Assembly (NCBI RefSeq): GCF_014304815.1 | Contig: NZ_CP047958.1 | Span: 62,001-126,000 of the forward strand | Direction of reading: 5' to 3' | Length of the DNA: 64,000 nt | DNA from: Synechococcus sp. MIT S9220 | GTDB taxonomy: Bacteria > Cyanobacteriota > Cyanobacteriia > PCC-6307 > Cyanobiaceae | Shown: positions 33,456 through 42,431 of the stretch, one piece after another | Position numbering within the stretch: position 1 is the first letter of the stretch | How the letters are laid out: each line of letters starts with the position of its first letter | Program-made: the position numbers and the translations under genes | Notes under the pieces: model-generated | The model's input: only the letters and a program-made list of their open reading frames with translations | Told to the model about the DNA's origin: nothing | The model's database searches: none

Positions 33456-34427
33456 CTAATATTTTTCGAGTATATTGAGTAATTCGTTGTTAACCTTTTC
33501 TGGACTCTCATCATGGGGACAATGTCCTGCGTTCGTCAATATTTTTAATGACTGAATGCAGCTGAAGCGTTTTGCCCACTCTTGGGCTTCAGCAACAGGT
33601 TCCCAAGGGTCTTTCTGGCCCCAGATCAGATCCACAGGCTGTTGAAGGTGGTCCAGTAAATCTGGCGCGAGGTGATCGTTAAACAGATTGATGAAGCCGC
33701 GAAATGCTTCTGCTGCTCCAGGTCGTTGCGTTGGCTTGTAGAGAAGTTCCACCAGCTGATCATCAATGTTGTTGCCACTGGGGTAGGCCTGTTTCAGGAC
33801 GCTTCTGATCACCCTTGGTCGTGCTGCATTGCGGAACAAGGCCGTACTCAGCCAGCGCTGGCTGACCAATGTCTTCAAGAGCGGGCGTATCCAGGCCATC
33901 CATGCCGGTTGGGTCGCCAGTTGCTTGTCGTCCATCAGCCGTTGAGCGCAGTCGATCAGCACCACTCCTTTGCAGCGGTCTTCAAGCAGCTGCGCTGCGC
34001 GTAACGCGACCACTCCGCCGATGGAGTTGCCGACTAGAAGCACCGGACCTTGCACTATTGCGTTGCAGAAGTCGGAAACCTGCTGGCCCCAGAGATCAAA
34101 GCTGTAGACCAGGGCCTGACTGCAATCTGACTGGTCAAATCCAGGTTGCTCCCCTGGCAGCAAAGCCTGAGGTTGGCTGCTGTCACCGAAGCCGATCAAG
34201 TCGAGGGCATAGGTGCGGGTGTACTTCCCCAGAACAGGCAGATTGTGCCGCCAGTGATTGCCGCTGGCCCCGAAGCCATGCACCAGGACGACAGCGGGAA
34301 CAATGCTCTTTTGCTCATGGCCTGGAGTGTCTGCATGGCATTGCCAGGCGACCTCAAGGCTGCTGCCATCGGCTTGTTTCCAGGTCCAGATTGAGTCAGC
34401 TGGCACCAGCGATTGAGGCATCGTCAT
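33456..34427 (-). CDS. Alpha/beta hydrolase
   Basis: 323 residues. Oxyanion-loop segment LVHGFGASGNHWRHNLP, nucleophile Ser135 in GNSIGG, Asp in LIWGQKDPWEP and His302 in NAGHCPHDESPEKV form a complete catalytic set. The sequence is of the type often found in cyanobacteria and plastids for chlorophyll-phytol or lipid ester hydrolysis, but the substrate is not determined. The ATG at 34427 has an AGGATGG sequence at the right distance; ATGs at 34433 and 34421 are alternatives. It overlaps the 3' end of the RND pump gene by 32 bases, so it is the third gene of the efflux operon. Confidence 0.85.
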   Translation of the reverse strand: MTMPQSLVPADSIWTWKQADGSSLEVAWQCHADTPGHEQKSIVPAVVLVHGFGASGNHWRHNLPVLGKYTRTYALDLIGFGDSSQPQALLPGEQPGFDQSDCSQALVYSFDLWGQQVSDFCNAIVQGPVLLVGNSIGGVVALRAAQLLEDRCKGVVLIDCAQRLMDDKQLATQPAWMAWIRPLLKTLVSQRWLSTALFRNAARPRVIRSVLKQAYPSGNNIDDQLVELLYKPTQRPGAAEAFRGFINLFNDHLAPDLLDHLQQPVDLIWGQKDPWEPVAEAQEWAKRFSCIQSLKILTNAGHCPHDESPEKVNNELLNILEKY

Positions 34428-37400
34428 TGCCATCCTGCTGCTTTTGGTTGAACAACCGTGCCTCAAGGCCCTTGATCACCACATAAAAGGGCGGCACCAC
34501 ACCCAGAGACAGCACCGTGGCCACAACGAGGCCACCGAAAATCACGGTTCCCAGTGACTGCTGACTGTGGGCACCAGCCCCGTTGGCCACCACTAGTGGT
34601 AGAAAACCTGCGAGGGCCGCGATTGCTGTCATCAAGATCGGGCGAAGCCGCGACTCGGCTGATTCGATTACGGCTTGAGTCGCAGACATGCCCTGTTCCA
34701 GTCGTTGCTCAGCCACTTCAACGATCAGGATTCCGTTTTTGGCTGCGAGACCGATCAGGGTCACGAGACCGACCTGTGCGTAGATGTTGAGATCGATCGA
34801 ACGCATTCCCAGAAACGCCAGTGCCCCCAGCATTGCCAGAGGAACCGTGGCAAGGATCACCACAGGTGTTACGTAGCTTTCGTACTGAGCAGAGAGCACC
34901 AGATAAACGATGAGTACGCCAAGACCAAACACCACCACGCTGGCACTGCCTGCGGAGAGCTGAAGGGCGGCAAGGCCTGTAAAGGCGGAGCCAATGTTGG
35001 TGAAATTTTGCTTCTTGAAGATCTCTTGAATGGCTGTGAGCGCCTGACCACTGCTCTTGCCAACGGCCTCGGCACCCTGAATCAGAATCGTGCGATACAG
35101 GTTGTAGTGGCTAATCACGGAAGGAGCACTGCTCAGATCAGCACTGGCGAACTGTGACACCTGCACCAAGCCACCATCTCGACTGCGCACGTAGATATCG
35201 AGGATGTCTTCAACGCTCTTGCGCTGATCAGCTTGCCCTTGCACGTAAATGTTGCGGACCTGACCGCTCTCGTAGGTGAGTCCTGAGTAGTTGCTACCTG
35301 CAATAACAGCGATCGTGTCCATCGCCTCCTGGTAGTCGACGTTCAGAGCACCCATCACGTCACGATCGATGGAAAGACCGATTGCAGGGGAGCTGGGATT
35401 GAACTGGGTGTACACCTTGGAGAAATCGCCGCTGGTGTTGGCTTTTGTGATCAGCTCGCCAGCCATCTCGGAGAGCTCGTTGAAGTTGTAGGCGCCATTG
35501 CTGAGGTCATTGAACTGGAAATAGAAGCCGCCTTGGGGTGAAAAGCCCGGCACAGCGGCTGGACCGATGGCAAACGCCAGCCCTCCACCCAATTCGATCA
35601 GTTGGGAATTCAGGCGATCGATGATGGCATCGGCACTGTGCTCACTTCCCTTGCGTTCCGATAGCGGTTTGAGTCCGAAGAAGAAAAGACCTTGGTCTGG
35701 ACTGGAACCGTTGAAGCCCGAGCCGCTGATGATTGACGCGTTTTCGATGTCATCTTCCTTGCTGAGAACTTGAGCAATTTGCGTGCCGAGCTTTTTGGTC
35801 TCAACCAGGGAGGCACCGTTCTGAAGCTGGAAAACGCCGAGTCCGTAGCCTTGATCTTCTTCAGGAATGAAGGCACTGGGGATTGTGCCGAAGGCCAGCA
35901 CGGTGATCAGGATGCCTGCTCCCAGCCCTCCCATCACGAGCTTTCTTGCTTTGATCAATCGCGCCAGCAAATTGGCGTATCCCTTTTGCAGTCGGTCAAA
36001 TCCGGCGTTGAAGCTGCGGAAGATCCTGATGAGATTGGCTCCGGCAAAGCCGCCAATCAGCACGCCGGCGATGTAGGTCCAGTTGCCAAAAGAGTTGGCG
36101 CTGAACTTCCCGAAGGCGAGTCCAACAATCACTCCGGCGACGATCCATCCCCAGCCTTTGGGTTGCCTTGGTTGCTCCTTTGGAAGGATCAGCCCGGAAA
36201 GCATGGGTGAAAACGTCAGGGCGTTGAAGGCTGAGATGGCAATCGAGAAAGCGATCGTCAGCGCGAATTGTTTGTAGATGATGCCGATGCCGCCTGGATA
36301 AAAGGCCACTGGTACGAACACGGCCATCAGCACCAGAGCGGTTGCGACTAAGGCCCCGAACAGTTCTCCCATGCACTCGAGTGCTGCCTGACGGGGTTTC
36401 ATGCCTTTCTCGATGTTGCTCGAGACGGCTTCAATCACAACAATGGCGTCGTCCACGACCAGGCCTGTTGCCAGCACCAGACCAAGCAGTGTGAGCTGGT
36501 TGATCGAAAAGCCGAAAACGTTCAGAAAGGCGAAGGTGCCCACCAGCGAGATCGGGATCGCCAGGCTTGGCACGATGGTTGCTCTCCAGTTCTGGAGGAA
36601 CAGAAAAAGGATCACCAGCACCAGCACGATTGCCAGACCAAGTGCATCGATGACGCCATCGACTGAGGCTTCGATGAACTGACCGATGTTGTAGATCTGA
36701 TTGACCTGAACGCCCGGCGGAACGTTTGCTGCGAACTGCTCCATCTGCTCCACCACCGCGTTGGAGACGTCCAGTGCATTGCTTGATGGCGTCTGGTAAA
36801 CCGCCACTGTGAGGGCGGGGTTGCTTCTCTTATCGGTGGCCTGAACCGAGTAGGTGTTGGTGCCGTAGCGCACCTCTCCGACATCACGCAGCTTGAGGAG
36901 ATTGCCGGTCTCGCTCCGGTTGATGATCAGATTTTCGAACTGCTCGATCGAGATCAGATTGCCGTTGTTTTCAACAAGAATCGGGTAGGTGAAGACCTGA
37001 TCGCCTGAGGCTGGTGGTCCACCGACTAGGCCCCCAACAGCAATGCTGTTCTGGGATTTCACTGCTGAGATCACATTCTCGGACGTGAGACCATTCGCAG
37101 CCAACTTGTCGGGATCCACGAACAGCCAGAAGGCTGGATTGGCGCCGCCGTAGACGGTCACCGTTGCCACGCCTTCGACCCTCGATAGCGGGTAATACAG
37201 CTGCTCGTAGATCAGGCCATTGAGGTAACCGGCGTCGTATTGACCTTCACTCGAACCCACCTCGTAGGCCAGCAAGATCGAAGGGTTGCTCTGTTTCACC
37301 GAGACGCCCGTCTCTGAAACCTGTGATGGCAACTGGGTCATCGCCAGGGAGACCCTGTTCTGCACATTGACCTGGTCGATGTCGATGTCGGTCGTTTCAT

Positions 37401-37689
37401 CGAAATAGACACTGATCGCGCTGTTCCCCTCCATGTCGCTGTTGGAGGAGATGTAACTGATCCCGGGGACGCCGTTGATTTGCTGTTCCAGTGGATTGGT
37501 CACCGCTTGCTCGGTCACCTCCGCATTGGCACCGCCATACACGGCTGAAACGAGAATCAGTGGATTGGCAATGTTCGGCAGGTTGGCGATCGGCAGATTT
37601 GGAATGCTGATCAGACCCACCAGCACGATTAAGATGCTGCAGACGGTTGTCAGCACCGGCCGTTTGATGAACTTGTCGGAAAAGGACAT
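34396..37689 (-). CDS. RND efflux pump, HAE1/AcrB family
   Basis: 1097-residue inner-membrane proton-driven exporter. It begins MSFSDKFIKRPVLTTVCSI, has two large periplasmic loops, the paired proton-relay Asp in GLVVDDAIVVIEAV and the relay Lys in GLAAKNGILIVEVAEQ. Between the sixth and seventh helices, where AcrB has a cytoplasmic amphipathic helix, there is a longer segment with two extra hydrophobic stretches (WGWIVAGVIVGLAFGKF and WTYIAGVLIGGFAGANLI). It follows the membrane fusion protein by 7 bases. No TolC-like gene is adjacent. The substrate is unknown. Confidence 0.94.
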   Translation of the reverse strand: MSFSDKFIKRPVLTTVCSILIVLVGLISIPNLPIANLPNIANPLILVSAVYGGANAEVTEQAVTNPLEQQINGVPGISYISSNSDMEGNSAISVYFDETTDIDIDQVNVQNRVSLAMTQLPSQVSETGVSVKQSNPSILLAYEVGSSEGQYDAGYLNGLIYEQLYYPLSRVEGVATVTVYGGANPAFWLFVDPDKLAANGLTSENVISAVKSQNSIAVGGLVGGPPASGDQVFTYPILVENNGNLISIEQFENLIINRSETGNLLKLRDVGEVRYGTNTYSVQATDKRSNPALTVAVYQTPSSNALDVSNAVVEQMEQFAANVPPGVQVNQIYNIGQFIEASVDGVIDALGLAIVLVLVILFLFLQNWRATIVPSLAIPISLVGTFAFLNVFGFSINQLTLLGLVLATGLVVDDAIVVIEAVSSNIEKGMKPRQAALECMGELFGALVATALVLMAVFVPVAFYPGGIGIIYKQFALTIAFSIAISAFNALTFSPMLSGLILPKEQPRQPKGWGWIVAGVIVGLAFGKFSANSFGNWTYIAGVLIGGFAGANLIRIFRSFNAGFDRLQKGYANLLARLIKARKLVMGGLGAGILITVLAFGTIPSAFIPEEDQGYGLGVFQLQNGASLVETKKLGTQIAQVLSKEDDIENASIISGSGFNGSSPDQGLFFFGLKPLSERKGSEHSADAIIDRLNSQLIELGGGLAFAIGPAAVPGFSPQGGFYFQFNDLSNGAYNFNELSEMAGELITKANTSGDFSKVYTQFNPSSPAIGLSIDRDVMGALNVDYQEAMDTIAVIAGSNYSGLTYESGQVRNIYVQGQADQRKSVEDILDIYVRSRDGGLVQVSQFASADLSSAPSVISHYNLYRTILIQGAEAVGKSSGQALTAIQEIFKKQNFTNIGSAFTGLAALQLSAGSASVVVFGLGVLIVYLVLSAQYESYVTPVVILATVPLAMLGALAFLGMRSIDLNIYAQVGLVTLIGLAAKNGILIVEVAEQRLEQGMSATQAVIESAESRLRPILMTAIAALAGFLPLVVANGAGAHSQQSLGTVIFGGLVVATVLSLGVVPPFYVVIKGLEARLFNQKQQDGNDDASIAGAS

Positions 37690-37696
37690 CGCTGAT

Positions 37697-38854
37697 TCAG
37701 TCCTTGGATGTTGTGGCAGAGGATGTTGTGGCAGAACTGGCTGGCGCCACTTTCACCGGCATGCCGCTGCGCAGGCGGCTGGTATTGCTGATCGCCACGA
37801 CGTCTGCCTGATTCAGCCCTGATTTGACGGGATAAAAATTGTTTTGCAATGGACCCAGCTGCACGGGTGTCTGGATCACGATTGGTGTGCTGGAAGGAAG
37901 TTTTTCGAGTTTTTTCTTCGTTGCCGCAGGCACAGTTGCGGAGGCCTTGATCTTCGGCAGAGCTCTGCTCAAAGGAATCAATTTGTAGACAAAAGGCTGT
38001 TCCGCTTGCATCATCACCGCCTGAACAGGCACCGCTAGCGACTGTTTGCGTCCGGTGATGATGGCGCTTTTGACGTACTGACCAGTCTTCAGCTTTCCAG
38101 TCAAATTGGGGAACTCTGCCTTCACCATCAAGGTGTTGGGGGCAGTGGAGTTGCCGCTCATTCCGAAATAGGGGGAAATGAACACCACCGACCCCTCTCC
38201 CTGCACCGGAGGATTTCCCTGCGAGACCACCTTCACGGCCTGGCCGATTGCCACATCTCCCGCCTGTGTTGCAGGAATCTGCATCAAGGTCCATAGGTTG
38301 GAGTTGTTCACGATGCCCGTGATCGCTTGACCGGTCTTGACGTAATCCCCCAACTTCACCTTGTCGAGGTCGCCGATGACGCCGTCGATGGGCGAGCGAA
38401 CGAATTTGTACCCGAGGTTGGCTGCTGCGGTGCGCGCCTGATCACGGGAGGCAATGGCCTGGGTGGCATATCGATCACGCTGTTTGGCTGAGGCCGCCCC
38501 GTTCTGATAAAGGAATTCGTATCGCTCAGCGTTGAGCTTGTCGGTGACTGCCTGTGCTTTTGCGGCATCGAGAGCAGCGCTTTCTTGAACGTTGTCCAAG
38601 ACAAGAATTGGCTGACCGGCTTTGACCTTCTGACCGTCTTTGGCCAGCACCTGGACCACACGACCATCGACCTCTGGCATCAAGGCCACATTGGTGGTGG
38701 ACTCCAAAACACTGATGGCCTGGATGTTGGGTTCAAAGGTGTTTTCGGCGATCGTTGCCGTCTGCACGGTCATCATCTGCGCTGCCTGTTTGCTCGTACC
38801 ACAGCCGGCCAGCAGTGCAGCGGCGGCAAGAGAGCACAACACGGTTCGCCGCAC
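37697..38854 (-). CDS. RND periplasmic membrane fusion lipoprotein
   Basis: 385 residues, HlyD/AcrA-like adaptor. A lipoprotein signal peptide ends in LLAGC with Cys18 as the lipidated residue. The barrel-sandwich halves are recognisable (VDGRVVQVLAKDGQKVKAG and FVRSPIDGVIGDLDKVKLG), flanking a helical hairpin, then the beta-barrel (AVKVVSQGNPPVQGEGSVVF) and membrane-proximal domains. A Ser/Ala/Thr-rich repeat tail (ATTSSATTSKD) ends the protein. First gene of the efflux operon. Confidence 0.92.
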   Translation of the reverse strand: MRRTVLCSLAAAALLAGCGTSKQAAQMMTVQTATIAENTFEPNIQAISVLESTTNVALMPEVDGRVVQVLAKDGQKVKAGQPILVLDNVQESAALDAAKAQAVTDKLNAERYEFLYQNGAASAKQRDRYATQAIASRDQARTAAANLGYKFVRSPIDGVIGDLDKVKLGDYVKTGQAITGIVNNSNLWTLMQIPATQAGDVAIGQAVKVVSQGNPPVQGEGSVVFISPYFGMSGNSTAPNTLMVKAEFPNLTGKLKTGQYVKSAIITGRKQSLAVPVQAVMMQAEQPFVYKLIPLSRALPKIKASATVPAATKKKLEKLPSSTPIVIQTPVQLGPLQNNFYPVKSGLNQADVVAISNTSRLRSGMPVKVAPASSATTSSATTSKD

Positions 38855-39298
38855 AGAAACTCAATCAGATAGGGCGGACGTTACCGGTTTTTTTCAGACC
38901 GCACCGCATCAGAGAGCATGCGTGAACATTTCTGTTGGGCGGTGATCGGGGACGCAGAAATTGATGATTCTGCTGTTCCGATTTGGATGGATCAGCAGCC
39001 CTGAACAACGATTGTTTGCGGATTGATCGGAGGGTTTCGCACAGTTTTTCCACAGGGCTATTTGGATAGACCTCAGCTGCGGGAGTGGCTTTTGGTTGCG
39101 GCAGGGGAAAGCCCTTAGCCCTTTAATGGAAGCTGCATCAGTTGTTCTTGCCTGTGAGAGGTTGCTTTTGTAAGCAGGCAAAAGCCTCTTCGCCACTTGT
39201 TTCTTGCGGTCAGTGTTTTTGCTTGCCAAGAATTCGCTCTTTTGACAGCCCGTTGATTGGCATAGCCTGATGGGTGGGTTGACAGTCAACGGCCTGAG
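38855..39298. other. Gene-free region between the efflux operon and the mutY region
   Basis: About 440 bases with no convincing coding frame on either strand. It should hold the promoter for the minus-strand efflux operon. A TTGACA hexamer occurs at 39242-39247 on the plus strand, but no good -10 box lies 16-18 bases downstream. An imperfect hairpin with 7-bp arms GCTTTTG/CAAAAGC lies at about 39156-39189. A small RNA or regulator site could be present, but nothing decisive is visible. Confidence 0.5.
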
Positions 39299-39533
39299 TT
39301 GCACGAGACCCCGGATGCGATCCCCGCCCAAGTCAGTGTGGAAAATCAGTTAGAAGAAGATTTTGTCGCGCCTGGAGATTTTTATTGAAAAGGATCCCCA
39401 GTGGGATCACGATCGTTTGATGCAGGCAGACATTGCAGGATTCGTGTTTCAGCACGGTTTAAAAGACCTCTTGCTGGTGCGTCGTCATCATTTCGGCGGT
39501 TTGTTTTGTTGGGAGGAGTCCTGCACGCTGTGA
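39299..39533 (+). pseudogene. DUF2811-like small gene, apparently frameshifted
   Basis: Two consecutive frames together encode one small-protein pattern. The first, from TTG 39299, reads LHETPDAIPAQVSVENQLEE and DFVA to about 39370. The second, from about 39369 to the TGA at 39531-39533, reads RLEIFIEKDPQWDHDRLMQ, then ADIAGFVFQHG and a tail ending GGLFCWEE. The second part resembles the short cyanobacterial DUF2811 proteins (x-F-I-E-x-x-P-x-W-D-x-D-R). The break lies in a CG run (TCGCGCC at 39366-39372); one more CG dinucleotide would join the halves as VARLEIF. The stop overlaps the mutY GTG start (GTGA). It may be a real frameshift, a sequencing error or recoding. Confidence 0.55.
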
Positions 39534-40741
39534 AGGATCGATCCACAGCACTGTTTGAGCGGTGCAGCGAACCTTTGTTGTCTCCGACAAGTTCTGAATG
39601 TGCTGCGCGGTCTTTGTTGAGCTGGTGGCAGCAGCATGGACGATGCGATCCAAAGCAGAAGCCCTGGATGTTCAGGGCAGATGGTCGCTGGCCTGCGGCT
39701 GAGCAAGGTCTTGATCCTTACCCGATCTGGATTGCTGAGGTGATGCTGCAGCAAACGCAGTTGCAGGTTGTCCTCCCTTATTGGCAGCGATGGATGCAGG
39801 CTTTCCCCAAACTTGAGGTGCTTGCTGCGGCGTCGGAGCAGCAGGTCTTGTTGCTTTGGCAGGGTCTTGGTTACTACTCACGTGCCCGTCGTTTGCACGC
39901 AACATCTCGGTTGCTGCTCACTGAATTGCAGCGACATCAACGGGATGGAAACGATCCGATGCCTTTCAGTGATTGGCCTTTCGACCCGGAGATCTGGCTG
40001 GCATTGCCCGGTATCGGCCGCAGCACAGCGGGTGGCATCTTGTCGTCGGCCTTTAATAGCCCTCGGGCGATCCTCGACGGCAATGTGCGTCGGGTGCTGG
40101 CCAGGTTGCATGCCCATCCAGTGCCTCCAATCCGAGCGCAGGCTCAGTTTTGGGCCTGGAGCGAAGAGTTGATTGATGCCGTTCCAGGCTTCAGCCGTGA
40201 TCTCAATCAGGCCCTAATGGATCTTGGTGCCACGGTCTGTACCCCACGTCGTCCTTCCTGTGAGCTTTGTCCCTGGGATGCGCACTGTGCTGCTTACGCT
40301 GCCGGTTCTCCTCAGCAGTACCCCGTGAAAGAGGCACCACGTGACATCCCCTTTCAAGTGATTGGTGTGGGTGTGGTCCTCAACGACGCAGCTGAGGTTC
40401 TGATCGATCAGCGCCTGAATGAGGGCCTGCTGGGCGGTCTATGGGAATTTCCAGGGGGCAAGCAGGAGCCTGATGAAGTCATCACAGAAACCATCCGACG
40501 TGAGTTGCGGGAAGAGCTGGCCATTGAAGTCAGCGTTGACAACAAGCTGATCACGGTGGATCACGCCTACAGCCACAAAAAGCTTCGCTTTGAGGTTTAT
40601 CTCTGTCGTTGGCTTTCTGGAGATCCCCAACCTCTAGCCAGTCAGCAGGTGCGCTGGGTGAAACCGTCCAACCTCGCTGATTACCCCTTCCCTGCCGCGA
40701 ATGGGCGCATCATCGCGGCCCTGCTTGAGCGGCTTGGTTGA
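39530..40741 (+). CDS. mutY: A/G-specific adenine glycosylase fused to a Nudix domain
   Basis: Removes adenine opposite 8-oxoguanine. In the 403-residue product, catalytic Glu70 lies in WIAEVMLQQTQ, the helix-hairpin-helix in LPGIGRSTAGG, catalytic Asp183 in LDGNVRRVL, and the [4Fe-4S] Cys ligands are 237, 244, 247 and 253 (C-x6-C-x2-C-x5-C). The C-terminal domain from about 275 has a complete Nudix box at 310-329 (G-x5-E-x7-R-E-L-x-E-E), unlike the degenerate MutT-like domain of ordinary MutY. The GTG at 39530 overlaps the upstream TGA and follows GGGAGGAG; the longer frame from 39401 is not coding-like. Confidence 0.9.
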   Translation: MKDRSTALFERCSEPLLSPTSSECAARSLLSWWQQHGRCDPKQKPWMFRADGRWPAAEQGLDPYPIWIAEVMLQQTQLQVVLPYWQRWMQAFPKLEVLAAASEQQVLLLWQGLGYYSRARRLHATSRLLLTELQRHQRDGNDPMPFSDWPFDPEIWLALPGIGRSTAGGILSSAFNSPRAILDGNVRRVLARLHAHPVPPIRAQAQFWAWSEELIDAVPGFSRDLNQALMDLGATVCTPRRPSCELCPWDAHCAAYAAGSPQQYPVKEAPRDIPFQVIGVGVVLNDAAEVLIDQRLNEGLLGGLWEFPGGKQEPDEVITETIRRELREELAIEVSVDNKLITVDHAYSHKKLRFEVYLCRWLSGDPQPLASQQVRWVKPSNLADYPFPAANGRIIAALLERLG

Positions 40742-40866
40742 AGGTTGTTCATTGCACGTCCATCCAGGTGATGGATCACTGAACGTGCCTTGAAGCTGAA
40801 TAGCGATTGCGCTGCCTGACGTCTGCGGAATTTCTGGCCACGCTGCTGATAGCCGCCGCAGCTCTG

Positions 40867-41901
40867 ATGTCTGATTCCGCTCCGCAGGTGCTGTGTCTTG
40901 GTGAAGCCCTCGTTGATCGGCTCGGACCACTGGGGTGTGACCCTGCCTTGGCTGCTCCAGTGGATTGTGATGACCGTCTTGGTGGCGCTCCTGCCAATGT
41001 GGCTTGCGCGTTGGCCCGGCTTGGAACATCGGTCGCCTTCATCGGTCGACTAGGTGCCGATGTCATCGGTAAAAACTTTCAGGAGATGTTGGGCAATCGC
41101 GGTGTTGATTTGCGTGGTCTCCAGATTGATCCGCAACGCCCCAGCCGCGTGGTGCTTGTGCGCCGTGATTCCACTGGAGAGCGTGTCTTTCAGGGATTTG
41201 CGGGCGACCGTGGCGAGGGCTTTGCCGATCAGGCTTTGAATCAGAGCAGTCTTGATCCGATCTGGTGTGCTTTGGCAGCGGAAGCTCGCTGGCTGTTGAT
41301 CGGCACCATTCCTCTGGCGACAGAGGACTCTGCGGCAACCTTGCGCTCTGCGGTCAGTCAGGCAGAGCGGAATGGAGTGCAGATTGCCCTCGATGTGAAC
41401 TGGCGGCCCACATTCTGGGATCCCTCAGCGGACCCGGTGGCAGGTCCTTCCCCGCATGCGCTGGCTCTGATGCAACCCTTTCTTGAGAAAGCTGGATTGA
41501 TCAAACTGGCGAGGGAAGAAGCGGAGTGGCTGTTTTGCAGCAGTGATCCCGCAGAGATCAGCGCTTCGTTGCCTCAGCAGCCGGATGTGCTGGTGACTGA
41601 CGGCGGTCATCCGGTGCGGTGGTTCATGGCCGGCCACAAGGGTTCGATGACGGTTCTGGCACCGGCTCAGATTGTTGATACCACAGGTGCTGGAGACGCT
41701 TTCACGGCAGGACTGCTGCATCAACTGGTGACACTGACCCCGTCAACTGGCCAGCCACTTCAGCTCAGTGCAGCTGTGGTGGAACAGGTTGTGCGCTATG
41801 CGGCAGCCTGCGGAGCGCTGGTTTGTTCCGGTGCCGGGGCGATCGATCCGCAACCTTTGCCCAGCATGGTTGTGGAGTTTCTCGATCAACTCGACTCCTG
41901 A
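40867..41901 (+). CDS. PfkB-family carbohydrate kinase (fructokinase-like)
   Basis: 344 residues. The N-terminal block VLCLGEALVDRLG with RLGGAPANVACALARLG and the C-terminal DTTGAGDAFTAGLL (containing the catalytic Asp) define the ribokinase/PfkB family. The ADFVIxR-like part GRLGADVIGKNF fits fructokinases. The substrate is probably fructose or a related ketose, not proven. The ATG at 40867 is preferred to the frame start at 40807, which adds 20 unrelated residues. Its 3' end overlaps tsaE by 16 bases. Confidence 0.87.
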   Translation: MSDSAPQVLCLGEALVDRLGPLGCDPALAAPVDCDDRLGGAPANVACALARLGTSVAFIGRLGADVIGKNFQEMLGNRGVDLRGLQIDPQRPSRVVLVRRDSTGERVFQGFAGDRGEGFADQALNQSSLDPIWCALAAEARWLLIGTIPLATEDSAATLRSAVSQAERNGVQIALDVNWRPTFWDPSADPVAGPSPHALALMQPFLEKAGLIKLAREEAEWLFCSSDPAEISASLPQQPDVLVTDGGHPVRWFMAGHKGSMTVLAPAQIVDTTGAGDAFTAGLLHQLVTLTPSTGQPLQLSAAVVEQVVRYAAACGALVCSGAGAIDPQPLPSMVVEFLDQLDS

Positions 41902-42407
41902 TGGGTCTGTGTTCTGATCTGATCGCTTTTGTTCAGTGTTGCCAGCCTGCCTCCCTCGCTCCGGTGAGTCAGCTTCACTCGCCAGGCTTCCGGCAGTGCA
42001 AGGCTGAGTCGTTCCGACCATTCCACAACCAGGATGGCTCCCATCCCCATCGCTTCTTCCTCTTCCTGAAGGAATAGGTCATCCGCCGCTGTTGGTAACT
42101 CCAGCCTGTAGAGATCCAAGTGAACCAGTGGTGGTTGCCCCTGGGGGTAGTGCTGAGCAAGGGCAAAGGTTGGGCTGGTGATCGGTTCGTCGATGCCTAT
42201 CGCAGAGGCAATACCTTGCACCAGTGAGGTTTTGCCTGCACCCAGAGTGCCCTCAAGCAGCAGCAGCGATGGACGTTCAGGCTGTTGCACCAGATACCTG
42301 CCCAGGGCTCGTGTGGCCTCCAGGTCCTTCAAGATCCAGCTCCAATCGGTAGATTGCTCGTTCAGCGAGCCCGAAGCCTCGGCGTCTCCGCAGATATTCA
42401 ACTCCAC
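41886..42407 (-). CDS. tsaE: tRNA threonylcarbamoyladenosine synthesis ATPase TsaE
   Basis: 173 residues. P-loop GTLGAGKTS at 53-61, then the [11 protein letters not shown] block and [10 protein letters not shown], and VVEWSER near the C-terminus. TsaE works with TsaB and TsaD to form t6A at A37 of ANN-decoding tRNAs. The N-terminus has about 25 residues beyond the usual start. Divergent from ahcY, with only 24 bases between the starts, so each promoter must lie within or very close to the other gene. Confidence 0.93.
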   Translation of the reverse strand: MELNICGDAEASGSLNEQSTDWSWILKDLEATRALGRYLVQQPERPSLLLLEGTLGAGKTSLVQGIASAIGIDEPITSPTFALAQHYPQGQPPLVHLDLYRLELPTAADDLFLQEEEEAMGMGAILVVEWSERLSLALPEAWRVKLTHRSEGGRLATLNKSDQIRTQTHQESS

Positions 42408-42431
42408 ACTCTTTTAGGGAGCACACAAACC

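Noticed and set aside
42408-42431. SAH riboswitch upstream of ahcY
   Set aside because: The intergenic space is 24 bases and the tsaE sequence beyond shows no SAH-aptamer pattern.
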